From Massilia sp. Leaf139 (GTDB taxonomy: Bacteria > Pseudomonadota > Gammaproteobacteria > Burkholderiales > Burkholderiaceae_D), in assembly GCF_001424165.1 (NCBI RefSeq), contig NZ_LMOJ01000001.1:709194-773193 (forward strand): a stretch of DNA of 64,000 bases, read 5' to 3'. The notes beneath the pieces were generated by a model. It did no database searches and was not told the DNA's origin. It saw nothing but the letters and a program-made list of their open reading frames with translations. Every line of letters starts with the position of its first letter. Position 1 is the first letter of the stretch. Positions 1-8,683 of this stretch are shown here, piece by piece. A program made the translations under genes and the position numbers.

Positions 1-524
1 GCGATTTCCGGCTCGAGCCGGACATGGCGGGTGCGCCCCTGCTGTCCGTCTTCGGCGGCAAGATCACCACCAGCCGCAAGCTGGCCGAGCAGGCCGTCGA
101 CTGGATCGGCGCCGCGCTCGGCCACGCCGCGCCCGCCTGGACGGCCGGCGCCTGCCTGCCGGGCGGCGACCTCTACGGCCCCGAACCGGGCAAGCGCGGC
201 GTGCTCGAATTCGACGGCTGGCGCGCGCGCCAGGCGGGCCGCTATCCCTGGCTGCCGCCGGCGCTGCTGGCCCGCTACGCGCGCGCCTACGGCACCCGCA
301 TCCACACCCTGCTGGCGCGCCGTAATGGCATGGCCGACCTGGGTCTCGAGGTTCTGCCCGGCCTGTACGAGGCCGAGATCGACTACCTGACCACCCACGA
401 ATGGGCCAGGAGCAGCACCGACATCCTCTGGCGCCGCACCAAGCTGGGCCTGCACGTGGCGCCCGGCAGCGCGGCGCTGCTCGACGAATGGTTCGGCGCG
501 CGCCAGGGCGTGCCGGCGCTCTGA
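1..524 (+). CDS. glpD: Glycerol-3-phosphate dehydrogenase, C-terminal part
   Basis: Partial gene cut by the left edge; the frame is open from base 3 and ends with TGA at 522-524. GlpD is the membrane-associated FAD enzyme that oxidises sn-glycerol-3-phosphate to dihydroxyacetone phosphate and passes electrons to ubiquinone. The visible part (about 170 residues) contains the end of the FAD-binding fold (PLLSVFGGKITTSRKLAE) and the C-terminal helical domain, with the family-typical stretch EIDYLTTHEWARSSTDILW followed by RRTKLGLH. The upstream half, with the dinucleotide-binding GxGxxG motif, lies outside the window. Identification is by sequence recognition and is firm. Regulation cannot be judged because the promoter is not included. 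Confidence 0.93.
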   Translation, partial: DFRLEPDMAGAPLLSVFGGKITTSRKLAEQAVDWIGAALGHAAPAWTAGACLPGGDLYGPEPGKRGVLEFDGWRARQAGRYPWLPPALLARYARAYGTRIHTLLARRNGMADLGLEVLPGLYEAEIDYLTTHEWARSSTDILWRRTKLGLHVAPGSAALLDEWFGARQGVPAL

Positions 525-601
525 TTCACGAGTCAGCCGTAGCGGCGCAATTGCCGCTATCATCCTTCGTGGCACCCATGACAATAACCCGAAGGAGACC
601 C

Positions 602-1228
602 ATGAAACTCTACATCAGCAGCCACGCGCCGAACCCACGCCGGGTCGCCATGTTCATCCTGGAGAAGGGCATCACCGGCATCGAGACCGAGATGATCGAC
701 CTGATGGCCGGCGAACACCGCAGCAAACGCTTCATCGCCAAGAATCCGCTCGGCCGCGTGCCCGCGCTGGAATTCGACGACGGCCGCGTGCTGAGCGAGA
801 CGCGCGCGATCTGCACCTGGCTCGAAGGCCGCTATCCGGAGCCGAACCTGATGGGCGCCGACTACGAGGAGCGCGCCTTCATCGAGATGGCCGACCGCCG
901 TATGGAACTGCACCTGCTGCTCGAAACGGCCAGCAGCGCGCGCCACACGCACCCGGCGCTGGCCGTGCTGGAGCAGCCCCAGTTCAAGGACTTCGGCGCG
1001 GCCCAGGCCGACAAGATGCGCATCACCGCGCGCTGGCTGGATCAGCTGCTGGCGCGCCAGGCCTATGTCGCCGGCGAGCGCTTCACGATCGCCGACATCA
1101 CCGCTTTCTGCGCCCTTGAATTCGGCCGCGGCCTGCTGCGCTTCCGTCCGGGCGAGGAGGGCATGACCCATCTGCAGGCCTGGCGCGACCGGATTGCCGA
1201 GCGGCCGAGTGCGATCGGATCGAAATAA
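602..1228 (+). CDS. Glutathione S-transferase family protein
   Basis: A 208-residue cytosolic GST-fold protein. The N-terminal thioredoxin-like domain (about residues 1-78) begins MKLYISSHAPNPRRVAMFI and contains the cis-proline segment GRVPALEFDDG followed by LSETRAI, the usual glutathione-binding S-E-T/S pair. The C-terminal all-helical domain (about 90-205) has the N-capping box motif FTIADITAF. An open frame extends upstream to 401, but ATG 602 is chosen because GAAGGAGACC lies just before it and the GST fold begins there. Glutathione conjugation or reduction is the family role; the substrate is not predictable. It stands alone between glpD and a convergent gene. Confidence 0.9.
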   Translation: MKLYISSHAPNPRRVAMFILEKGITGIETEMIDLMAGEHRSKRFIAKNPLGRVPALEFDDGRVLSETRAICTWLEGRYPEPNLMGADYEERAFIEMADRRMELHLLLETASSARHTHPALAVLEQPQFKDFGAAQADKMRITARWLDQLLARQAYVAGERFTIADITAFCALEFGRGLLRFRPGEEGMTHLQAWRDRIAERPSAIGSK

Positions 1229-1236
1229 GCCTCGAA

Positions 1237-1257
1237 GTAGGGTGGGCGGCTCCACCA
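1237..1257. repeat. Degenerate copy of the GTAGGGTGGG palindromic repeat
   Basis: GTAGGGTGGGC followed by GGCTCCACC. It matches the left arm and approximate partner of the repeat family seen intact at 9605-9630, 24636-24661 and 33358-33378, but the right arm is eroded. It lies between the GST stop and the terminator of the opposing gene. Confidence 0.5.
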
Positions 1258-1351
1258 CCAGCGAATGAACGAACCTACCGCACGCGCCACCCACGCGGTG
1301 ATCCTTGGCGGCGAGATCGTCGGGTACGAAAGCGGAGCCGCTCCCGCCAAT

Positions 1352-1374
1352 AAAAAAGGGCGGCAAGGCCGCCC
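1352..1374 (-). terminator. Rho-independent terminator of the CheR-like gene
   Basis: Read on the minus strand this is a GC stem (GGGCGGC / GCCGCCC, 3-base loop, 1358-1374) followed by six T residues (1357-1352). It starts 16 bases beyond the stop codon at 1390, so it ends the kinase/CheR-like transcript. Confidence 0.85.
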
Positions 1375-1389
1375 TCCATCACACCGGAT

Positions 1390-2253
1390 TCACCCCACCC
1401 TTCGATACCACGGCAAGGTTTCCGACAATGCCTGGTACACCCCCGCATGCGCATCGCCCGGCGCCAGCTCGCGGTCGATCGCCAGCACGCCGAAGCGCGC
1501 CAGGCTGTCGTGAAACAGGCGCAGCACGCGCTGGCGCAGCATCGGGCCGAAGTCGGCCAGGGCGCGGCAGCACAGGATGGCCTGGAACTCGTTGAACGAG
1601 GCGTCCGTCACCAGGTTGTAGCCGGCCCAGGTGATGCGGGCGCGCAGGCGCGGCAGCAGGACGGCGCGGCCATCGCGCAGCTCGAGGTAATCCGCCAGGT
1701 TGCCGCTGCCGCCGGCCTGCAGGTAGCGTTCCTGCAGCGCGGGCAGCGTGGCGGCGTCGATCGATGCTTCGCGCACCTCGGCCAGCAGTTCGTCGTTGGC
1801 TACCGTTGCGAAGATCTCGGTGCGCGCCAGCAGGCCTTCCTCATGCAGCAGGATGGCCAGCGTCCAGGCTTCGCCGATGCCGGCGCATTCGGCCAGCCAG
1901 ACCCGCGGCACGGGGGCCGAACGCAGCGACTTTCCCAGCACTGCGCGTGCCTCCCTTGCCCAGGCCGGATCGTCGAAGAGGGCAGCCGGCTGGAGCGCCA
2001 GCGCGCGCAGCAGGTTCGATGCGGCGCCCGGTTCGTGCAGCACGCGTTCCTGCAGCGCGGAGAGCGTCTTCAGCTCGCGCGCGGCCATCGCGCCCAGCAG
2101 TTTTCGCCTGACCAGCGCGCGGTCGTAGTCGCGGAAATCGTAGCCGTGGCGCTGAAACAAGGCTTCCAGCAACAGGTCGATCTCCAGCTCCTCGACGGCG
2201 AGCGAAGGGTGTGCCAACTGAGCGAAGGCGGCAAAGGCGGTCAATGCAGCCAC
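1390..2253 (-). CDS. CheR-like methyltransferase-fold protein, probably degenerate
   Basis: About 287 residues with the two-domain layout of CheR chemoreceptor methyltransferases. A helical N-domain includes RHGYDFRDYDRALVRRKL (compare the GYDF...Y...RR signature of CheR), and a Rossmann-like domain follows. The SAM-binding signatures are altered: the usual GCSTGEE reads ECAGIGEA, the acidic T/SDI(D/N) reads ATVAND, and CRNVLIYF reads CCRALADFG. The beta-strand pattern is kept, so the fold is probably intact while catalysis is doubtful. The gene overlaps the 3' end of the poly-HAMP kinase and was probably co-transcribed with it, which suggests a binding or output partner. The start is uncertain: GTG at 2253 or TTG at 2244, the latter giving a TTGA overlap with the kinase stop; no clear ribosome binding site is seen. 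Confidence 0.75.
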   Translation of the reverse strand: MAALTAFAAFAQLAHPSLAVEELEIDLLLEALFQRHGYDFRDYDRALVRRKLLGAMAARELKTLSALQERVLHEPGAASNLLRALALQPAALFDDPAWAREARAVLGKSLRSAPVPRVWLAECAGIGEAWTLAILLHEEGLLARTEIFATVANDELLAEVREASIDAATLPALQERYLQAGGSGNLADYLELRDGRAVLLPRLRARITWAGYNLVTDASFNEFQAILCCRALADFGPMLRQRVLRLFHDSLARFGVLAIDRELAPGDAHAGVYQALSETLPWYRRVG

Positions 2254-5200
2254 ACTCGCATCAGCGACAGCAGCTGCGCCACATCGACCGGCTTGGTGAT
2301 GTAGTCGGAAGCGCCGGCGGCGATGCACTTGTCGCGGTCGCCCTTCATCGCTTTCGCGGTCAGGGTGATGATCGGCAGCGACTTGAACTTCGGAATGCGG
2401 CGGATCGCCCGCATCGTGTCGTAGCCGTCCATCTCCGGCATCATGATGTCCATCAGGACGATCTCGATGCTCGGATCCTTCTCCAGCACCTCGATGCCGT
2501 CGCGGCCGTTCTCGGCGAAGAGCACTTGCATCTGCTGGCGCTCCAGCAGCGAGGACAGGGCGAAGATGTTGCGCAGGTCGTCGTCGACGATCAGCACTTT
2601 ACGCCCGGCCAGGCCGCCGTCGGCCGCGTGGATTTCCTCCAGCATCCTGCGCTGCAGTTCCGGCAGCGAGGCGTGCGAACGGTGCAGGAACAGCGCCGTT
2701 TCGTCGAGCAGGCGCTCCGGCGAACGGGCGTCCTTGATGACGATGGTCTTGGCGTACTTCTTGAGCTTCGTGACTTCCTTGCGCGAGAGTTCCTGCGCGG
2801 TGTAGATCACGATCGGCAGGTCGCGCAGGGCCGGCTTCTTGCCGATTGCGTCGAGCAGGTCGAAGCCCGAGATGTCCGGCAGCGTCAGGTCGAGCACCAT
2901 GCAGTCGAAATGCTGCGACTCCAGCGCTTCCATCGCGGCGGCGCCCGTTTCGACGGTCACCATGTGCAGGTCGCTGTCGCCGATCAGGGCCACGATCGAC
3001 TCGCGCTGGGCCATGTCGTCTTCCACCACCAGCAGGCTACGCTTGCCGCCCACCAGGAATTTCTGGATGCGGGTGAACTCTTCGCTCAGCGCCTCGCGGT
3101 CGACCGGTTTGCTGATGAAGGAAATCGCGCCCTGGCGCAGCGCACGTTCGCGCTCGCGCAGCGCCGAAACCACGTGCACCGGGATGTGGCGGGTGCTCGG
3201 GTCGCGCTTGAGGCGGTCGAGCACCGTGAAGCCGTCGATGTCCGGCAGGTCGATGTCGAGCAGGATCGCCGAGGGCAGGTAGTCGCGCGCGAGGGACAGG
3301 GCCGAGTCGCCGCGGTGGGTGACGATGCCCTTGAAGTTCTTCTCGCGCGCGAATTCCAGCACCGTCTTGGCGAAGCGGTCGTCGTCCTCGACGATCAGCA
3401 CCGACGGGTCGCCCGGGGCGATCAGGCCGCGGTCGTCCAGCATCGAGGCGTATTCGACCAGATTGCTGTTGGTCGGCGCCTGTACTTCGATGGTCGCCAC
3501 GCTGCCGTTCTCGGTTGCGTCGGGCAGGGCATACACAACTGGTGCCGAGGAAGACGCCGGCGCGGCGCTCGGCGCCAGCAGGCGCGCAGGCTGCGGCTGG
3601 CGCGTCGCTTCGTAGTTGATGAAGCCGGCGCGGTTGTACGGCAGGTACAGGGTGAAGGTCGAACCGACGTTGACGGTCGATTCGACGCGAATCTCGCCGC
3701 CTAGCAGGCGCGCCAGTTCGCGTGAAATCGACAGGCCCAGGCCCGTGCCGCCGTACTTGCGGGCGGTCGAACCGTCGGCCTGCTGGAAGGCTTCGAAGAT
3801 CAGCTGCAGCTTGTCGGACGGGATGCCGACGCCGCTGTCGCTGACCGAGAAGGCCAGCACCGCGTCCGCATGCAGCAGGTGCGGGTGATCCGCCGTCCAG
3901 CCGCTGGTGACGAGGCTGATGTTGAGCGCGACCTGGCCGTGGCTGGTGAACTTGAACGCGTTCGACAGCAGGTTCTTGAGCACCTGCTGCAGACGCGTGG
4001 TGTCGGTCATCACCGCGGTCGGCAGGTTTTCCGCGAGATCGACGGTGAAGCCGAGATGCTTGGCTTCGGCCATGTGGCGGAAGGTGCGGTCGACGTAGTT
4101 GCGCAGGTTGGCGAAGCGGTATTCCGACACGTCCAGCGTGACGGTACCGGACTCGATCTTCGACAGGTCGAGAATGTCGTTAATCAGGGTCAGCAGGTCG
4201 GAACCGGAGCCGTGGATGGTCTTCGCGAATTCGACCTGTTTACCGGACAGGTTGCCTTCCGGGTTATCGGAGAGCTGCTGCGCCAGGATCAGGAGCGAGT
4301 TCAATGGCGTACGCAGTTCGTGCGACATGTTAGCCAGGAACTCGGACTTGTATTTGGAGGACAGCGCCAGCTGGGTCGCCTTTTCTTCCAGCGCCAGCTT
4401 GGCCTGCTCCACCTCGCGGTTCTTGCGTTCCACCTCGATGTTCTGCTCGGACAGCAGGCGCGCCTTTTCGGCCAGTTCCTGGTTGGTCTGCTGCAGTTCC
4501 TGCGCCAGCGATTGCGACTGGGTCAGCAGCGATTCGGTACGGCTGTTCGCCTCGATCGTGTTCAGGACGACGCCGATCGATTCCATCAGCTGGTCGAGGA
4601 AGGACAGGTGGGTTTCCGTGAAGCGATCCAGCGATGCGATCTCGATGACCGCCTTGACCTGCTGTTCGAACAGGATCGGCAGCACGACGATGTTGTTCGG
4701 CGGCGCCGAACCCAGGCCCGAGGACACGACGATGTAATCGCGCGGCACGTCGGTCAGCCAGATGCGGGTTTTTTCGAGTGCGCACTGGCCCACCAGGCCT
4801 TCGCCCGGCGAGAACGAGGTCGGCAGCTTGCGGCTGGAACGATAGCCGTAGGAGGCGATCATGCGCAGGCGTGCATCGGCTTCCTGCGAGTCCATCATGT
4901 AGAACACGCCGTGGTGCGCCGACACCAGCGGCGCCAGCTCGGACAGGATCAGTTTCGTCACCGCGCCCAGGTCGCGCTGGCCCTGCAGGAGGCGCGTGAA
5001 GCGGGCGAGGTTGGTCTTGAGCCAATCCTGCTGCGCGTTCTTCTGCGTGGTCTCCTTCAGGTTACGGATCATCTCGTTGATGTTGTCCTTCAGGTAGGAC
5101 ACCTCGCCGCGCGCTTCGACCTGAATCGAACGCGAGAGGTCACCACGGGTCACCGCCGTTGCCACTTCACCGATCGCGCGCATCTGGTTGGTCAGGTTTG

Positions 5201-7166
5201 CCGCCAGCTGGTTGACGTTCTCGGTCAAGTCCTTCCAGGTACCGGCCACGCCGGACACGTTCGCCTGGCCGCCCAGCTTACCTTCCGTACCCACCTCACG
5301 GGCGACGCGGGTCACCTCGGATGCGAACGAGGACAACTGGTCGACCATGACGTTGATCGTGTCCTTCAGTTCGAGAATCTCGCCCTTCACGTCCACGGTA
5401 ATTTTCTTCGACAAGTCGCCACGCGCCACCGCGGTCGTCACCGCCGCGATGTTACGCACCTGGCCCGTCAGGTTCGAGGCCATGAAGTTCACGTTGTCGG
5501 TCAAGTCCTTCCAGGTACCGCCCACGCCCGGCACGTAGGCCTGGCCGCCCAGCTTACCTTCGGTGCCCACCTCACGGGCGACTCGCGTCACCTCGGATGC
5601 GAAGGAGGACAACTGGTCGACCATGACGTTAATCGTGTTCTTCAGTTCGAGAATCTCGCCCTTGACGTCCACGGTAATTTTCTTGGACAGGTCGCCGTTT
5701 GCAACGGCGGTGGTCACGTCCGCAATGTTACGCACCTGGCCGGTCAGGTTACCCGCCATCGAGTTCACGCCGTCGGTCAAGTCTTTCCAGGTACCTGCAA
5801 CGCCAGGCACGTTTGCCTGGCCGCCCAGTCGGCCCTCGGTACCCACTTCCCGTGCGACTCGGGTCACTTCGGATGCGAAGGAGTTCAGCTGGTCGACCAT
5901 GACGTTGATGGTATTCTTCAGCTCGAGAATCTCGCCCTTCACGTCCACCGTAATCTTCTTGGACAAGTCGCCGTTTGCCACGGCGGTGGTCACGTCCGCA
6001 ATGTTACGCACCTGGCCCGTCAGGTTACCCGCCATCGAGTTCACCGAGTCGGTCAAGTCTTTCCAGGTACCCGCGACACCCTTCACCTGCGCCTGGCCGC
6101 CCAGCTTGCCCTCGGTACCCACCTCACGGGCGACTCGCGTCACCTCGGATGCGAAGGAGGACAGCTGGTCCACCATAACGTTAATCGTGTTCTTCAGTTC
6201 GAGAATCTCGCCCTTGACGTCCACGGTAATTTTCTTCGACAAGTCGCCGTTCGCCACCGCGGTCGTCACCGCCGCGATGTTACGCACCTGGCCCGTCAGG
6301 TTCGAGGCCATGAAGTTCACGTTGTCGGTCAAGTCCTTCCAGGTGCCGCCCACGCCCGGCACATAGGCCTGGCCGCCCAGCTTGCCCTCGGTACCCACCT
6401 CACGCGCCACGCGCGTCACCTCGGATGCGAAGGAGCGCAGCTGATCCACCATGACGTTGATGGTGTCTTTCAGCTGCAGGATCTCGCCGCGCACGTCGAC
6501 GGTAATTTTCTTCGACAAGTCGCCGTTCGCCACGGCGGTGGTCACTTCCGCAATGTTACGCACCTGGGACGTCAGGTTACCCGCCATCGAGTTCACCGAG
6601 TCGGTCAAGTCCTTCCAGGTACCCGCGACGCCCTTCACCTGCGCCTGGCCGCCCAGCTTGCCCTCGGTACCGACTTCGCGCGCCACGCGCGTCACCTCGG
6701 AAGAGAAGGAGGAAAGCTGTTCCACCATCGTGTTCGCGGTGGTTGCCGCACGCAGGTACTGGCCCTTCAGCGGGTGGCCGTCGACTTCGAGCGCCATGGT
6801 CTGCGACAGGTCGCCCTTTGCCACGGCGCCGATGACGCGCGCCATTTCGGTGGTCGGGCGCACCAGGTCGTCGATCAGGGTGTTGACCGAGCTGATGATG
6901 GTGCTCCAGCCGCCGACCACGCCCGGCACGTCAGCGCGCTGGGTCAGGTGGCCTTCGCGGCCGACGACGCGCGACACTTCGGTCACGGCTTCGACCATCT
7001 TCGATTTGGTTTCGATGATGTCGTTCAGGGTGTCGGCGATCTTGCCCGACACGCCAGTCCAGTCAGAAGGCATGCGTACCGAAAAGTCACCCTTTTTCAG
7101 GGCCATCAGCGTTGCCAGCAGGAGCTTGACGTCCAGCTGTTCGGCCATGTCGGTCATTGTGTTCAT
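2241..7166 (-). CDS. Soluble poly-HAMP hybrid histidine kinase (Nik1-like)
   Basis: A 1641-residue protein with no membrane segment. Order of domains: two divergent HAMP-like units (about 20-150), six near-identical HAMP units of 92 residues (about 151-702, each with [13 protein letters not shown] and TTAVA(N/R)GDLSKK), a GAF domain (about 735-880), a coiled coil (about 880-935), HisKA with phospho-acceptor His near residue 950 ([12 protein letters not shown]), HATPase_c ([13 protein letters not shown]), and three receiver domains each with an acidic pocket and phospho-Asp ([36 protein letters not shown]). This layout matches fungal group III (Nik1/Os-1) osmosensing kinases and their bacterial relatives; the signal here is unknown. 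ATG 7166 is chosen over an upstream ATG because AAGGA lies 10 bases before it. It is coupled to the CheR-like gene downstream. Confidence 0.92.
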   Translation of the reverse strand: MNTMTDMAEQLDVKLLLATLMALKKGDFSVRMPSDWTGVSGKIADTLNDIIETKSKMVEAVTEVSRVVGREGHLTQRADVPGVVGGWSTIISSVNTLIDDLVRPTTEMARVIGAVAKGDLSQTMALEVDGHPLKGQYLRAATTANTMVEQLSSFSSEVTRVAREVGTEGKLGGQAQVKGVAGTWKDLTDSVNSMAGNLTSQVRNIAEVTTAVANGDLSKKITVDVRGEILQLKDTINVMVDQLRSFASEVTRVAREVGTEGKLGGQAYVPGVGGTWKDLTDNVNFMASNLTGQVRNIAAVTTAVANGDLSKKITVDVKGEILELKNTINVMVDQLSSFASEVTRVAREVGTEGKLGGQAQVKGVAGTWKDLTDSVNSMAGNLTGQVRNIADVTTAVANGDLSKKITVDVKGEILELKNTINVMVDQLNSFASEVTRVAREVGTEGRLGGQANVPGVAGTWKDLTDGVNSMAGNLTGQVRNIADVTTAVANGDLSKKITVDVKGEILELKNTINVMVDQLSSFASEVTRVAREVGTEGKLGGQAYVPGVGGTWKDLTDNVNFMASNLTGQVRNIAAVTTAVARGDLSKKITVDVKGEILELKDTINVMVDQLSSFASEVTRVAREVGTEGKLGGQANVSGVAGTWKDLTENVNQLAANLTNQMRAIGEVATAVTRGDLSRSIQVEARGEVSYLKDNINEMIRNLKETTQKNAQQDWLKTNLARFTRLLQGQRDLGAVTKLILSELAPLVSAHHGVFYMMDSQEADARLRMIASYGYRSSRKLPTSFSPGEGLVGQCALEKTRIWLTDVPRDYIVVSSGLGSAPPNNIVVLPILFEQQVKAVIEIASLDRFTETHLSFLDQLMESIGVVLNTIEANSRTESLLTQSQSLAQELQQTNQELAEKARLLSEQNIEVERKNREVEQAKLALEEKATQLALSSKYKSEFLANMSHELRTPLNSLLILAQQLSDNPEGNLSGKQVEFAKTIHGSGSDLLTLINDILDLSKIESGTVTLDVSEYRFANLRNYVDRTFRHMAEAKHLGFTVDLAENLPTAVMTDTTRLQQVLKNLLSNAFKFTSHGQVALNISLVTSGWTADHPHLLHADAVLAFSVSDSGVGIPSDKLQLIFEAFQQADGSTARKYGGTGLGLSISRELARLLGGEIRVESTVNVGSTFTLYLPYNRAGFINYEATRQPQPARLLAPSAAPASSSAPVVYALPDATENGSVATIEVQAPTNSNLVEYASMLDDRGLIAPGDPSVLIVEDDDRFAKTVLEFAREKNFKGIVTHRGDSALSLARDYLPSAILLDIDLPDIDGFTVLDRLKRDPSTRHIPVHVVSALRERERALRQGAISFISKPVDREALSEEFTRIQKFLVGGKRSLLVVEDDMAQRESIVALIGDSDLHMVTVETGAAAMEALESQHFDCMVLDLTLPDISGFDLLDAIGKKPALRDLPIVIYTAQELSRKEVTKLKKYAKTIVIKDARSPERLLDETALFLHRSHASLPELQRRMLEEIHAADGGLAGRKVLIVDDDLRNIFALSSLLERQQMQVLFAENGRDGIEVLEKDPSIEIVLMDIMMPEMDGYDTMRAIRRIPKFKSLPIITLTAKAMKGDRDKCIAAGASDYITKPVDVAQLLSLMRVWLH
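5061..6716 (-). repeat. Six tandem 276-bp coding repeats (HAMP units)
   Basis: The HAMP-unit coding DNA recurs every 276 bp. For example, GTCAAGTCCTTCCAGGT or a one-base variant recurs near 5230, 5506, 5782, 6058, 6334 and 6610. The copies stay very similar at DNA level, including third codon positions, which suggests recent expansion or gene conversion. The last unit (5061 side) is the most diverged. Confidence 0.9.
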
Positions 7167-7542
7167 CGACGTTCTATCCTTGTTTTGGAAAATGGGTACG
7201 GCGTTCTTGTCGTCGCGGCGGCCTATCGGCTTCGCGTTGGGGAAACTGTTAAAAGGCAATAGGCGGAAAGGTGAAACGATACTCTTGTGCGAGATCAAGT
7301 CAAGCTCTGCAACAAGAATAAATATTTCCTACTGGAATGTTAAATCGCCAGCGCAGGAGGGTAGCGGAAAATCGATTTCTTTAGCGCACGATTGCTCTTG
7401 TGATTTTTAGTGCACGTTGCATAATTACTACAAAAATACCGGGACAAACTCGCGCTATCGTTGTTAAAATTTCTAGTACGCACTCTTTATGTGCCGCATG
7501 CAAATTGCATGTTCCGTTCATCCGACCAGGCGAGCGACCGCT
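7167..7542. other. AT-richer divergent promoter region, kinase / luxR
   Basis: A 376-bp gap without a credible gene, clearly lower in GC than its flanks. It must hold the promoters of the poly-HAMP kinase (leftward) and luxR (rightward). The only strong symmetry I found is the 15-bp palindrome at 7497-7511, reported separately. Confidence 0.6.
7497..7511. promoter_or_regulatory. Candidate RsaL-type operator before luxR
   Basis: CATGCAAATTGCATG is a perfect odd palindrome (7-base arms, central A) 31 bases before the luxR start. It agrees at 11 of 15 positions with the P. aeruginosa RsaL site as I recall it (TATGAAATTTGCATA). Its right 11 bases recur exactly at 8621-8631 before luxI. Confidence 0.5.
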
Positions 7543-8277
7543 ATGATTGAAACTGCACAGCTAGTGCAGCTGCTGGAAGCGACAGACGCCACAGCGTGGC
7601 GCCAGGCGCTGTTCGAGCTGACGCATTCGCTCGGTCTGGATAAGGTGATGTACGCAGTGGTGCATTCGCGCCACGCGCAGTACGAAAATGCCTTCGTGCA
7701 GACGAATTATTCGGAGGAGTGGCGCGAGCGCTACGATGCGGAACGCTTCGCCTATGTCGATCCGACCGTCAGCCACTGCCTGACCAGTACGCTGCCCATC
7801 GTCTGGGAGCCGGAAGCCTTCGGCAGCGAAGGAGCGCGCATCCTTTACGAGGAAGCGAGCTTTCATGGCATGCGTACCGGCGTGACCCTGCCGATCCATG
7901 GGCCGGGCGGCGAAGTCGGGCTGCTCGGCCTGGCTTCGGATGCGGCGCCGGGCGCGGCCTTCGCGCGCGATATCGGACAGCGCATGGCCAGCCTGACGCT
8001 GATCCGCGACTACGCGTTCGCCGCCTCGCTGCCGTTCTCGCACATGGACGGGCATGCGGAGGTGCCGCGCCTGACCCGGCGCGAGCTGGAAGTGCTCAAT
8101 TGGGTCATGGCGGGCAAGTCGTCATGGGAAATTTCAATGATCAACCGCTGTTCGGAAGCGACTGTTAACTTCCACCTGGCCAACGTGCGTCAGAAATTCA
8201 ATGTCAACACACGTCAGCAGGCGGTGGTCAAGGCAATTGCCCTGGGATTACTCATCCCTGAAGATCGCCATCGTTGA
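7543..8277 (+). CDS. luxR: LuxR-family quorum-sensing regulator with autoinducer-binding domain
   Basis: A 244-residue transcription factor. The N-terminal domain (about 1-170) keeps the acyl-homoserine-lactone pocket residues of TraR/LasR: Trp60, Tyr64, Asp73-Pro74, Trp88 and glycines near 109-113. The C-terminal LuxR helix-turn-helix begins LTRRELEVLNWVMAGKSSWE, continues with SEATVNFHLANVRQKF, and ends in the typical alanine-rich helix. An in-frame ATG at 7489 is possible, but ATG 7543 matches the family N-terminus (MIETAQLVQLL). The gene lies beside rsaL and luxI, so it is the cognate receptor rather than a solo. The stop overlaps the 3' end of rsaL by 26 bases in convergent orientation. 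The ligand chain length cannot be read from sequence. Confidence 0.92.
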   Translation: MIETAQLVQLLEATDATAWRQALFELTHSLGLDKVMYAVVHSRHAQYENAFVQTNYSEEWRERYDAERFAYVDPTVSHCLTSTLPIVWEPEAFGSEGARILYEEASFHGMRTGVTLPIHGPGGEVGLLGLASDAAPGAAFARDIGQRMASLTLIRDYAFAASLPFSHMDGHAEVPRLTRRELEVLNWVMAGKSSWEISMINRCSEATVNFHLANVRQKFNVNTRQQAVVKAIALGLLIPEDRHR

Positions 8278-8530
8278 GCTTGCCATTGACATAGAGCTTC
8301 AACAGGATCGCCACCGGCGCCGGGATTGCCAGGCCCGTCTCGAAACGGCTGCCGCTCGATTGCGTGACGCCGAATCGTCCCCAGAACTTTTCCTGACTTT
8401 CACGCTTACTGATGCGGAACTGACGCAGGTCGGCATGCGGCGCGCGCATGGGTAGCGGCATCACCGCAGGCATGGCTGCGGGCATGCCTGGTCGGGCAAG
8501 CATGGATTCGCTGACGAAGTCGTTTGGCAT
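8252..8530 (-). CDS. rsaL: RsaL-like quorum-sensing repressor
   Basis: A 92-residue DNA-binding protein lying between luxR and luxI on the opposite strand, exactly where rsaL lies between lasR and lasI in P. aeruginosa. The core SKRESQEKFWGRFGVTQSSG, followed by SRFETG, closely parallels RsaL (RRESQETFWSRFGISQSCG as I remember it), a tetra-helical helix-turn-helix protein that represses the synthase gene and buffers signal levels. A strong ribosome binding site (AAGGAG, 6-7 bases spacing) supports ATG 8530. The first 30 residues are Met/Pro/Ala-rich and unlike the rest. By analogy it should repress luxI and its own divergent promoter. Confidence 0.85.
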   Translation of the reverse strand: MPNDFVSESMLARPGMPAAMPAVMPLPMRAPHADLRQFRISKRESQEKFWGRFGVTQSSGSRFETGLAIPAPVAILLKLYVNGKLNDGDLQG

Positions 8531-8591
8531 GGCAGTCTCCTTGTTGAACGGGTGAAAAACTTAGTATTCCACTGTGTCACTTCCACGCCAC

Positions 8592-8607
8592 CTAGCAGAC
8601 CTGCTAG
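8592..8607. promoter_or_regulatory. lux box between rsaL and luxI
   Basis: CTAGCAG-AC-CTGCTAG is a perfect 7-base inverted repeat with a 2-base spacer. It fits the lux/las-box shape CT-N12-AG with inner CAG/CTG. It lies 61 bases before the rsaL start and 76 bases before the luxI start, so LuxR bound here could drive both divergent genes. Confidence 0.8.
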
Positions 8608-8616
8608 TACCACCAG

Positions 8617-8631
8617 TGCCCAAATTGCATG
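8617..8631. promoter_or_regulatory. Candidate RsaL-type site before luxI
   Basis: TGCC followed by CAAATTGCATG. The last 11 bases are identical to the right part of the palindrome before luxR (7501-7511), while the left arm is degenerate. It lies 9 bases downstream of the lux box, where a repressor could interfere with LuxR-activated luxI transcription. Confidence 0.4.
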
Positions 8632-8683
8632 ACGCTTCATGCCTGTCGCATAGATATTTTCATCAACATACAGGGAGAACGAC

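Noticed and set aside
5061-6716. Regular repeats suggesting a CRISPR array
   Set aside because: The 276-bp period is in frame and codes for HAMP domains; there are no short repeats with unique spacers.
3870-7262. A 1130-codon open frame on the plus strand opposite the poly-HAMP kinase
   Set aside because: It is the antisense shadow of a GC-rich coding region; its His/Val/Arg/Gln-rich repeats mirror the HAMP units and match no protein family.
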